Assembly: GCA_937896275.1 (NCBI GenBank)
Contig: CALBMW010000740.1
Span: 1-7,402, forward strand
DNA from: an uncultured Myxococcales bacterium
GTDB lineage: Bacteria; Myxococcota_A; Bradymonadia; UBA7976; UBA1532
DNA length: 7,402 nucleotides
Direction of reading: 5' to 3'
The translations under genes were made by a program, and so were the position numbers. The stretch's first letter is position 1, and the number at the start of each line of letters is the position of its first letter. Under the pieces are notes generated by a model. That model was not told the origin of the DNA. It ran no database searches and saw nothing but the letters and a program-made list of their open reading frames with translations. Positions 1 through 5,127 of this stretch are shown here, in pieces.

Positions 1-164
1 CCGATCAACAGCAACGCGCCGATGCCGTTCGTGTTGTCCCCGTGCCGGGTGGCCTCGACGTCGCGCCGCCACATGCCCACGACGCGATAGGTCGATCCGG
101 TGAAAACAAGTGCAATTCCAAGCACATGCATCGCTGATCCGATGGCCGACAACGTCCCCGACAT
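1..164 (-). CDS. N-terminus of a small membrane protein of unknown function (partial)
   Basis: I do not recognise this family. An open frame begins at an ATG at 164 and runs without a stop to the left edge, giving 54 complete codons. The start is supported by AGGAG (complement of 170-174) five bases upstream. The peptide begins MSGTLSAIGSAMHVLGIALV. Residues about 8-30 form a hydrophobic helix and are followed by a charged loop (MWRRDVEATRHGDNTN, about 31-46). A second hydrophobic stretch (GIGALLLIG) starts at about 47, so at least two membrane segments are likely. The first helix uses A/T-ending codons (GGA, ATT, GCA, CTT, GTT), unlike the strongly GC-ending genes nearby. This could reflect selection for open mRNA near the start, or a different origin. 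The gene is divergent from hupE, so the two may share the 165-443 control region. Function, length and membrane topology cannot be settled from this fragment. Confidence 0.6.
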   Translation of the reverse strand, partial: MSGTLSAIGSAMHVLGIALVFTGSTYRVVGMWRRDVEATRHGDNTNGIGALLLI

Positions 165-223
165 GAGAGCTCCTGCCGTATCTGGTGGACTTCCTCGGCC
201 CCTGAACGCCGTTCGCCCGCACG

Positions 224-278
224 AGCAGGCCGCAAGCAGGCCGCGAGGAGGCTGCGAGGAGGCTGCGAGGAGGTTCGC
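224..278. repeat. Five-unit 11-bp-period tandem repeat in divergent intergenic region
   Basis: The stretch divides into consecutive 11-mers: AGCAGGCCGCA (224-234), AGCAGGCCGCG (235-245), AGGAGGCTGCG (246-256), an identical AGGAGGCTGCG (257-267), and a decayed AGGAGGTTCGC (268-278). The unit length is close to one turn of B-DNA, so every copy presents the same face. The array lies between the divergent starts at 164 and 444. No gene is seen in 165-443, and 11 is not a multiple of three, so the repeat is probably not coding. It could be a multi-site binding region for a regulator or a product of replication slippage. Confidence 0.7.
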
Positions 279-387
279 TAAGGCCAAGCCGGCTGGCAAG
301 TGTCCCGATCCGGCCACGCGGTCGTGCAGCACCGGACCCGCGAACGCGATGCCCGCGGCGACCAGAGGAGGCCACCCACGCACACGC

Positions 388-416
388 TTGACCTCCGCGC
401 ACTCACCGTTCAAGGT
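388..416 (+). promoter_or_regulatory. Weak candidate promoter for hupE
   Basis: TTGACC at 388-393 resembles a sigma-70 -35 box. After a 17-base spacer comes CAAGGT (411-416), a poor -10 match. Transcription would start near 423, about 20 bases before the hupE ATG. The -35 match and spacing are reasonable, but the -10 box is weak and such matches arise by chance. Confidence 0.2.
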
Positions 417-443
417 CCGGCCGCCCAGCCAAGAGGATTCGCC

Positions 444-1010
444 ATGCGCCCGTCGCTCACCGCCGCACCGTTCGTCACCGCGTTCCTGCTGGTCGCCGCG
501 CCCGCCGCCGCGCACCCCCTGGGCGGCTCGGGCCTGGCTCACCCCTTGTCCGGCCTGGACCATCTGCTGGCGATGCTGCTCGTGGGCGTCTGGGCGGCGC
601 AGCAGGGCGGGCGCGCGCGCTTGGCCCTCCCCGCGACCTTCCTCGGCCTCATGGCCGCCGGCGCCGGCGTCGCGCTGCTCGGCCTCCCCCTGCCGGCCGT
701 CGAGCCGGGCATCCTGGCGTCGGTCCTGGTCCTGGCCGCGTTGATCGCCGCGGGCCGCCGGGTCTCCCTGGGCGCCGGTGTCGCGCTGACGGGCGCCTTC
801 GCGCTGCTCCACGGCCACGCCCACGGCGCCGAGCTCGCCAGCGGCGCGTCGGCCGCCACCTACGTGGCCGGATTCCTCTTCTCGACCGCGATGTTGCACG
901 CCGCCGGCCTCGGCCTCGCGTCCCTCGCCGCTCGCCTCGGTGGCGCGCTGGCGCTGCGCGCGGCCGGCGTCGCGGGCGTCCTCGGTGGCCTGGCGCTGCT
1001 CGCGGGCTGA
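444..1010 (+). CDS. hupE: HupE/UreJ family membrane protein (nickel/cobalt uptake)
   Basis: The 188-residue product is a polytopic inner-membrane protein of the HupE/UreJ family, whose members supply nickel or cobalt for hydrogenase, urease or cobalamin use. Residues 1-23 look like a cleavable signal peptide ending AAPAAA, which would leave His24 at the mature N-terminus. Both family signatures are present. HX5DH is formed by H33 to D39-H40 within HPLSGLDHLLAM (33-44). The second motif, LHGHAHGAE (122-130), has H123, H125, H127 and E130, with Leu in place of the usual Phe. Hydrophobic segments lie at about 37-52, 61-80, 88-103, 109-122, 137-158 and 166-187. I chose the ATG at 444 rather than an in-frame ATG at 300 because AGAGGA precedes it and the signal peptide starts there. 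No hydrogenase, urease or cobalamin gene is in view, so the metal is unknown. The family call is firm; nickel versus cobalt is not. Confidence 0.88.
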   Translation: MRPSLTAAPFVTAFLLVAAPAAAHPLGGSGLAHPLSGLDHLLAMLLVGVWAAQQGGRARLALPATFLGLMAAGAGVALLGLPLPAVEPGILASVLVLAALIAAGRRVSLGAGVALTGAFALLHGHAHGAELASGASAATYVAGFLFSTAMLHAAGLGLASLAARLGGALALRAAGVAGVLGGLALLAG

Positions 1011-1029
1011 ACCCGACCGCCCCGCATCG

Positions 1030-1058
1030 TTGCGCAGGACCACGGGACGGCTTAGGGT
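1030..1058 (+). promoter_or_regulatory. Candidate sigma-70-like promoter for preT-preA
   Basis: TTGCGC (1030-1035) and TAGGGT (1053-1058) are separated by exactly 17 bases, a pattern accepted by housekeeping sigma factors in GC-rich bacteria. Each box matches about half of the consensus. The start site would fall near 1065, just before the hairpin at 1066, leaving a leader of about 48 bases ahead of the preT ATG. This is a pattern match only. Confidence 0.3.
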
Positions 1059-1065
1059 GGCGATT

Positions 1066-1098
1066 CGGGTCGCCCGGCGATCCGCCGTCTGTTTTTTT
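1066..1098 (+). terminator. Hairpin plus T7 tract: hupE terminator or preT leader attenuator
   Basis: CGGGTCG (1066-1072) pairs with CGATCCG (1078-1084) as a seven-pair RNA stem with one G-U wobble and a five-base loop, CCCGG. Seven bases later comes a run of seven T (1092-1098), followed directly by seven G (1099-1105). The G run, with the next A, is the only purine-rich ribosome site before the preT ATG at 1113. Stem plus T-run suggests an intrinsic terminator for hupE. The gap between stem and T-run is longer than ideal. If the promoter at 1030-1058 is real, the hairpin sits in the preT leader instead. Confidence 0.33.
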
Positions 1099-1112
1099 GG
1101 GGGGGACGCACG

Positions 1113-2459
1113 ATGTCAAGCGTCGCGCAAACGAGCGTCGCGCGAGCCCGCAGCGAGAACGCGTTCAGCGACTTCAAGCCGGCCTACAACGAAGCGCAGG
1201 CCATGGCCGAGGCCAACCGCTGCCTCTATTGCAGCGACGCCCCGTGCATCACGGCGTGCCCCACCGGGATCGACATCCCGGAGTTCATCCGCAAGATCTC
1301 CACCGGCAACCTGAAGGGCTCGGCGCGCACCATCTTCGAGGCCAACATCCTCGGCATGAGCTGCGCGCGTGTGTGCCCGGTCGAGACGCTCTGCGTCGGG
1401 GACTGCGTCTACAACCAGCTCGGCATCCCGCCCATCCAGATCGGCAAGCTGCAGCGCTACAGCACCGATCGCGCCTACGCGAAGGGCTGGCAGTTCTTCC
1501 AGGCCGGCGCCGACTCGGGCAAGCGCGTGGCGCTCGTGGGCGCGGGACCGGCCTCCCTGGCCTGCGCGCATCTGCTGCGCCGCCGCGGCCACCACTGCAC
1601 CCTCTTCGAGAAGCGCGAGGTCGTCGGCGGCCTCAACACGACCGGCGTGGCGCCCTACAAGATGAAGGCCGACCGCGCCGCCGACGAGGTCGAGTGGCTG
1701 CTGGCCATCGGGGGCATCGAGGTTCGGACGGGCGTCGAGTTGGGCCGCGATCTGAGCGTCGCCGACCTCGAACGCGACTACGACGCGGTGTTCGTCGGCT
1801 TCGGCCTCGGGCCCGACGGCTGGCTGCACGCGGCGGGCGAAGATCTCGAAGGCGTCCACGGCGCGGTCGACTACATCGAGCGCCTGAAGCTGGGACAGGT
1901 CGACCTGCGAGACGCCCAGCGCGCCCTGGTGCTGGGCGGCGGCAACACCGCGGTCGACGCCGTGCGCGAGCTCCGCGGCCTGGGCGTCGCGGACGTGCGC
2001 ATGGTCTACCGCGGTGACGAGGCCCACATGAGCGGCTATGCCCACGAATGGGCCGCGGCCAAGGTCGAGAGCATCACCGGCGTCTGGCGCACGGTCCCCA
2101 CCGGCTTCGTCGGTCAGGGCGGCAAGGTGGCGGGCGTCACTGCGCTGCGTGCAGACGAGAACAAGCGGCCGATCCCGGGCACCGAACACACGCTGCCCGC
2201 CGATCTCGTGCTGCTGGCGATCGGCCAGGGCAAGTTGGGGGCGCTGCTGGCTGAGGTCGACGGCGTCACCGTGAGCCGCGGGCGACTGGTGGTCGACGAT
2301 CAGCAGCACCTGGGGCGACCCGGTTGGTTCGCGGGCGGCGACTGCGCCAACGGCGGCAAGGAGGTCGTCAACGCCACAGCCGAGGGCCAGCACGCGGCCC
2401 GCACCATCGACGCCTGGCTCAACGACAACCACAGCCTGCGGGGAGGCCAGCATGCCTGA
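1113..2459 (+). CDS. preT: Dihydropyrimidine dehydrogenase, NAD(P)H-oxidising flavoprotein subunit PreT
   Basis: This 448-residue protein matches the electron-input subunit of bacterial dihydropyrimidine dehydrogenase (PreT/PydX). It corresponds to the N-terminal half of the single-chain mammalian enzyme and to the small subunit of glutamate synthase. The iron-sulfur domain has C37, C40, C45 and C49, then C84, C88, C94 and C98. By alignment with mammalian DPD, C37/C40/C45/C98 hold one 4Fe-4S cluster and C49/C88/C94 plus Q114 (in IGKLQRY) hold the other. Q114 corresponds to the unusual glutamine ligand of DPD. The FAD site is VGAGPASL (142-149) with acidic E166. The nucleotide site is LGGGNTA (274-280). 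A closing FAD motif, GWFAGGDCANGGKEVVNATAEG, lies at 404-425. The preceding ribosome site is a G7 run. preA starts inside the 3' end, which indicates one operon and translational coupling. NADH versus NADPH preference cannot be read safely. The main alternative is another GltD-like oxidoreductase, made unlikely by preA. Confidence 0.92.
   Translation: MSSVAQTSVARARSENAFSDFKPAYNEAQAMAEANRCLYCSDAPCITACPTGIDIPEFIRKISTGNLKGSARTIFEANILGMSCARVCPVETLCVGDCVYNQLGIPPIQIGKLQRYSTDRAYAKGWQFFQAGADSGKRVALVGAGPASLACAHLLRRRGHHCTLFEKREVVGGLNTTGVAPYKMKADRAADEVEWLLAIGGIEVRTGVELGRDLSVADLERDYDAVFVGFGLGPDGWLHAAGEDLEGVHGAVDYIERLKLGQVDLRDAQRALVLGGGNTAVDAVRELRGLGVADVRMVYRGDEAHMSGYAHEWAAAKVESITGVWRTVPTGFVGQGGKVAGVTALRADENKRPIPGTEHTLPADLVLLAIGQGKLGALLAEVDGVTVSRGRLVVDDQQHLGRPGWFAGGDCANGGKEVVNATAEGQHAARTIDAWLNDNHSLRGGQHA
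2441..2446 (+). promoter_or_regulatory. Ribosome-binding site for preA inside preT
   Basis: GGGAGG lies five bases before the preA ATG at 2452 and within the final codons of preT. The preT stop (2457-2459) falls just after the preA start, so ribosomes ending preT are placed to start preA. This fixes the preA start and fits equal synthesis of two subunits of one complex. Confidence 0.75.
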
Positions 2460-3720
2460 TCTGCGCGCGAACATCGCCGGCATCCGGTCCCCCAACCCCT
2501 TCTGGCTGGCCTCGGCCCCGCCCGCCAACTCGGGTGAGCAGATCATGCGCGCCTTCGACGCCGGCTGGGGCGGCGCGGTGTGGAAGACGCTGGGGCAACC
2601 CATCCAGAACGTCTCGAGCCGCTTCGGGGCCATCCACCACCGCGGCGCACGCGGGATCGGCTTCAACAACATCGAGCTGATCACCGATCGCCCGCTCGAG
2701 ACCAACTTCCGCGAGATCTACGAGGTCAAGAAGCGCTACCCCGAGCACGCGGTGGTCGTTTCGTTGATGGTCGAGACCCGCGAGGAGTGGCAGGACATCA
2801 TCAAGCGCAGCATCGACGCCGGCGCGGATGGGCTCGAGCTGAACTTCGGCTGCCCGCACGGCATGTGCGAGCGCGGCATGGGGTCGGCCGTGGGGCAGGA
2901 GCCGCGCGTCAACGAGCGCATCACGTCGTGGGCGGTCGACTACAGCTCGGTGCCGGTGCTGGTGAAGCTGACGCCCAACGTGGGCGACATCGTGCCGCAC
3001 GGCCGGGCGGCCCAGCGCGGAGGCGCCCACGGCGTCTCCCTCATCAACACGATCAAGTCGATCATCGGCGTCGACATCGACCGCTTCGTGCCGGAGCCGC
3101 GCGTCGGCGGCGCGTCGAGCAACGGTGGCTACTGCGGCGCCGCGGTGCGCCCCATCGCCCTGCACATGACCGCCGCGCTCGCCCGCGATCACGAGTTCGG
3201 CATCCCGATCAGCGGCATCGGCGGCATCACCAACTGGCGGGACGCGGTCGAGTTCATGCTGCTCGGCGCGAGCACGGTGCAGGTCTGCACCGAGGTCATG
3301 CTGCGCGGCTACCGCATCGTCGAGGACATGATCGAGGGCCTCGACGAGTACATGAGCGAGCACGGCTTCGCCACGCTGGCCGACTTCGTGGGCAAGGCGA
3401 TCCCTGCCTACTCGGAGTGGGGCGATCTCGACCTCAACTACGAGACCGTGGCCAAGATCGACGCCGGCAAGTGCATCGGCTGCCAGCTGTGCGTGGTGGC
3501 CTGCCAGGATGGCGCCCACCAATGCATCCACCCGACGGGCGAAGGCCGCGTGCCGGTCATCGACGAGGGCGAGTGCGTCGGGTGCAACCTGTGCCAGATC
3601 GTGTGCCCCGTGCCCGACTGCATCTCGATGGTGCAGGTCGACAACGGGTTCCAGCCCGCCACCTGGAACGACCATGTGGCCACCGGTGCCGCGCTGCGTC
3701 CCAAGAAGGGCGCGCACTGA
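2452..3720 (+). CDS. preA: Dihydropyrimidine dehydrogenase, catalytic FMN/Fe-S subunit PreA
   Basis: This 422-residue subunit reduces uracil or thymine to the 5,6-dihydro form, the first step of reductive pyrimidine breakdown. Known bacterial complexes can also run in reverse. Residues 1-310 form the dihydroorotate-dehydrogenase-like FMN barrel. The catalytic cysteine is C134 in NFGCPHG, equivalent to C671 of mammalian DPD. N131 and the N199-T200 pair match substrate-binding positions of DPD. GIGGI (255-259) belongs to the FMN phosphate region. Two C-terminal 4Fe-4S motifs follow: C341/C344/C347/C351 and C375/C378/C381/C385. The active-site loop CPHGMCERGMGS resembles DPD and Pseudomonas PydA more than E. 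coli PreA. A second cysteine, C139, sits where relatives I recall have Gly or Ser. The gene overlaps preT by eight bases. No hydantoinase-type gene follows, so the downstream steps are not encoded here. The C-terminal tail ends KKGAH. Confidence 0.93.
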   Translation: MPDLRANIAGIRSPNPFWLASAPPANSGEQIMRAFDAGWGGAVWKTLGQPIQNVSSRFGAIHHRGARGIGFNNIELITDRPLETNFREIYEVKKRYPEHAVVVSLMVETREEWQDIIKRSIDAGADGLELNFGCPHGMCERGMGSAVGQEPRVNERITSWAVDYSSVPVLVKLTPNVGDIVPHGRAAQRGGAHGVSLINTIKSIIGVDIDRFVPEPRVGGASSNGGYCGAAVRPIALHMTAALARDHEFGIPISGIGGITNWRDAVEFMLLGASTVQVCTEVMLRGYRIVEDMIEGLDEYMSEHGFATLADFVGKAIPAYSEWGDLDLNYETVAKIDAGKCIGCQLCVVACQDGAHQCIHPTGEGRVPVIDEGECVGCNLCQIVCPVPDCISMVQVDNGFQPATWNDHVATGAALRPKKGAH

Positions 3721-3724
3721 CCGT

Positions 3725-3740
3725 CGCCGGATCGCCGGCG
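3725..3740 (+). other. Small GC hairpin between preA and the phosphatase gene
   Basis: CGCCGG (3725-3730) and CCGGCG (3735-3740) form a perfect six-pair stem with loop ATCG, starting five bases after the preA stop. No T-run follows, so it is not a classical intrinsic terminator. It could stabilise the preA 3' end or be a chance product of high GC. Confidence 0.3.
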
Positions 3741-3790
3741 CAGACGAGCGGCGGACCGGGCGACACCCGCTCCGAGGCCACGGGATTGCA

Positions 3791-4273
3791 ATGATGCGTC
3801 GCCTCATCCTCATGCGCCACGCCAAGAGTTCCTGGCACGACAGCCAGCTTCGGGATCACGCGCGCCCCCTGAACGACCGTGGTGAGCATGACGCGCCGGT
3901 CATGGGGCGCCGCCTCGCGAAGTTGGGTTGGGTGCCCGAGCGGGTCATCAGCAGCGACAGCCGCCGGACTGTGCAGACCTGGGAGGCGATGGCCCCGGCG
4001 CTGGGCGACCTCGCACCCAGCTTCACCCCCGACCTCTACCTGGCCGGCGCCCCGGTGGTGACCCGGCTGCTGGAGGAGGTCCCCGCCGAGGTGGGCACCG
4101 TGCTGATGTTGGGGCACAACCCGGGCTTCAGCATGACCGTCCACTGGCTCACGGGGGCCGACGTCGACCTCAAGACGGCCCAGGCCGCGCTGCTCGAGAC
4201 CGACCAAGACGATTGGAGCGCCGCCGCTCACGGCAAGCGAGCTTGGAGACTGGTCGAACTCGTCACGCCCTGA
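3791..4273 (+). CDS. SixA-type histidine phosphatase (phosphoglycerate mutase superfamily)
   Basis: The 160-residue protein belongs to the histidine phosphatase superfamily and is closest in form to SixA, which removes phosphate from phosphohistidine proteins. The catalytic motif is LMRHAKSSW with R9 and H10. H10 would be the phosphorylated nucleophile. PLNDRG (27-31) is the usual second motif of this subgroup. R58 in SSDSRRTVQT and H109 in GHNPG complete the phosphate pocket. The single-domain length is normal for SixA. Two adjacent ATGs are possible (3791 and 3794). Both follow only a weak GAGG at 3774-3777, so the exact start is uncertain by one residue. It lies 70 bases after preA on the same strand and could be co-transcribed, but no functional link to pyrimidine reduction is known. 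The real substrate could be a phosphohistidine protein or a small phosphate ester, so I give no gene symbol. Confidence 0.85.
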   Translation: MMRRLILMRHAKSSWHDSQLRDHARPLNDRGEHDAPVMGRRLAKLGWVPERVISSDSRRTVQTWEAMAPALGDLAPSFTPDLYLAGAPVVTRLLEEVPAEVGTVLMLGHNPGFSMTVHWLTGADVDLKTAQAALLETDQDDWSAAAHGKRAWRLVELVTP

Positions 4274-4299
4274 GACGCTGCCGACTTCTGCCGGCCGGC

Positions 4300-4989
4300 T
4301 CAGTCGCGCCGCCCCAGCATGCCGGCCCGCAGCATGAAGTACAGCAGTTGCAGCACCGCGGTCACCGCGGCGGCGACATAGGTCGCGGCGGCCGCGCCCA
4401 GCACCGCGTCGACCCCCCGACCCTCTTCGCGCGTCAGGAAGCCACCGTGCGCGAGGGCGACGCGGGCGCGCCGCGAAGCGTCGACCTCGACCGGCAGCGT
4501 GACCAGGGTGAAGAGAACGAAGCCACCGAAGAGCAGCACGCCCAGCTTGGCCAGGCCGAGCGCCTGGACGGCCACCCCGATGAGCACGAGGAGCATGCCG
4601 AGGCTGGTGCCGATGTTCGCCAGCGGCACGATCGCCTGGCGCAGGCGCATCGGCGCATAGCCCTGCTTGTCCTGAATGGCGTGGCCGACCTCATGCGCCG
4701 CGATGCCCGCGGCCACCACCGATCGACCGTGGTAGTTGGCCGGGCTGAGGCGCAGGATCTTCCGACTCGGGTCGTAGTGGTCGCTCAGGATGCCCCCGAC
4801 CGGCTCGATGCGCACCTCGCCGATGCCCTCGACGTCGAGGATGGCCTGGGCCACGTCGCGCCCGGTGAGCCCTCGCCCCAGCGGCACCTTCTCCCACCGA
4901 CCGATCGCCTTGCGTAGCCAGGCCTGCGCACCGAGGCTGAGCAGCAGGCCGATGCCCATCACGGCCAGGTACAGCGGGTCGAAGAACAT
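4300..4989 (-). CDS. YugP-type integral membrane zinc metallopeptidase
   Basis: The 229-residue protein fits the neutral zinc metallopeptidase family of B. subtilis YugP (Zn_peptidase_2). Residues 5-24 form an N-terminal membrane helix. A soluble-looking section contains AAGIAAHEVGHAIQDK, with zinc ligands H99 and H103 and catalytic base E100. Two helices follow at about 124-144 and 148-168. The likely third zinc ligand is E168 in TLPVEVDAS, a conserved family feature. A last helix lies at about 198-220. The start at 4989 is fixed by an unusually complete Shine-Dalgarno site. The natural substrate is not established for the family, and a role in membrane protein turnover is an inference. The stop lies 26 bases from the phosphatase stop, so the two genes converge. 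The upstream gene on the same strand is the helicase, 137 bases away, with palindromes between them. A separate promoter is therefore likely, though I could not place one. Confidence 0.88.
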   Translation of the reverse strand: MFFDPLYLAVMGIGLLLSLGAQAWLRKAIGRWEKVPLGRGLTGRDVAQAILDVEGIGEVRIEPVGGILSDHYDPSRKILRLSPANYHGRSVVAAGIAAHEVGHAIQDKQGYAPMRLRQAIVPLANIGTSLGMLLVLIGVAVQALGLAKLGVLLFGGFVLFTLVTLPVEVDASRRARVALAHGGFLTREEGRGVDAVLGAAAATYVAAAVTAVLQLLYFMLRAGMLGRRD

Positions 4990-4992
4990 GCC

Positions 4993-5002
4993 TCACCTCC
5001 TT
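4993..5002 (-). promoter_or_regulatory. Near-perfect Shine-Dalgarno site of the zinc peptidase gene
   Basis: On the minus strand the sequence reads AAGGAGGTGA, ten consecutive bases complementary to the 3' end of 16S rRNA. The GGAGG core lies six bases before the ATG at 4989. It is much stronger than the other ribosome sites in the window and suggests efficient translation. Confidence 0.85.
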
Positions 5003-5049
5003 GACCCTTCACGCTGCGCACCATCGGATCGCCGTCAACGCGCCCTCGA

Positions 5050-5063
5050 CGACGGGCCCGTCG
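5050..5063. repeat. 14-bp perfect palindrome upstream of the zinc peptidase gene
   Basis: CGACGGGCCCGTCG equals its own reverse complement over all 14 bases. It lies 60 bases upstream of the peptidase ATG, a common place for a dimeric repressor or activator site. As RNA it gives only a five-pair stem with a GGCC loop. A perfect 14-mer is notable, but GC-rich DNA yields such palindromes more often by chance. Confidence 0.5.
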
Positions 5064-5074
5064 GGACCAGCCTC

Positions 5075-5127
5075 GCCACCTGACGTGCGGGCGTCGTCGA
5101 CGGCGAGTCGGCTCCACGTCAAGTGGC
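5075..5127 (-). terminator. Long inverted repeat at the helicase 3' end (possible terminator or processing hairpin)
   Basis: The arms GCCACCTGACGTG (5075-5087) and CACGTCAAGTGGC (5115-5127) flank 27 bases. The DNA arms match at 12 of 13 positions. In minus-strand RNA the odd pair is U-G, so all 13 positions pair. In plus-strand RNA it is C-A, a mismatch. The structure therefore favours the direction in which the helicase is transcribed, and it begins at the last base of the TAG stop codon. No U-tract follows, so a classical intrinsic terminator is not supported. A Rho-assisted stop, 3'-end protection or a protein-binding operator are all possible. Confidence 0.5.

Noticed and set aside
224..278. 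CRISPR array
   Set aside because: The 11-base units are contiguous with no spacers, and no cas gene is present.
280..385. Possible cobalamin riboswitch upstream of hupE
   Set aside because: Scattered bases resemble parts of the core (for example CCGGACCCGCGA, then a CCAG-GGAG-GCC stretch), and hupE genes can be B12-controlled. The conserved B12 box and the GGTG core are not properly formed. A covariance search with RF00174 would decide it.
300..443. Upstream in-frame ATG at 300 as the hupE start
   Set aside because: It would add 48 Arg-rich residues ahead of a clear signal peptide, and the ATG at 444 has its own AGAGGA ribosome site.
1116..2705. Long minus-strand open frame (529 codons) opposite preT
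   Set aside because: It is a by-product of GC-rich codon bias in preT. It shows no recognisable domain, while the plus strand encodes a complete enzyme with all cofactor motifs.
2580..3794. Plus-strand open frame overlapping preA in another frame
   Set aside because: Its composition is Arg/Gly/His-rich and out-of-frame in character, and it lies wholly over a well-supported gene.
2419..3825. Long minus-strand open frame (468 codons) opposite preA
   Set aside because: It is an antisense shadow of preA, rich in Ala, Arg, Asp, His and Val with no motif, and has no convincing ribosome site.
4290..4299. GCCGGCCGGC palindrome between the convergent phosphatase and peptidase genes
   Set aside because: It has no loop and no T-run on either strand, so it is not a convincing bidirectional terminator. 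A 10-base GC palindrome is unremarkable here.
3928..4917. Plus-strand open frame across the phosphatase and zinc peptidase genes
   Set aside because: It crosses two well-supported genes in the wrong frames and has no domain signal.
5010..5038. TTGACG (minus strand, 5038-5033) as a -35 box for the zinc peptidase gene
   Set aside because: At 17 bases spacing the -10 position reads AGCGTG, with no useful match, so I do not call a promoter.
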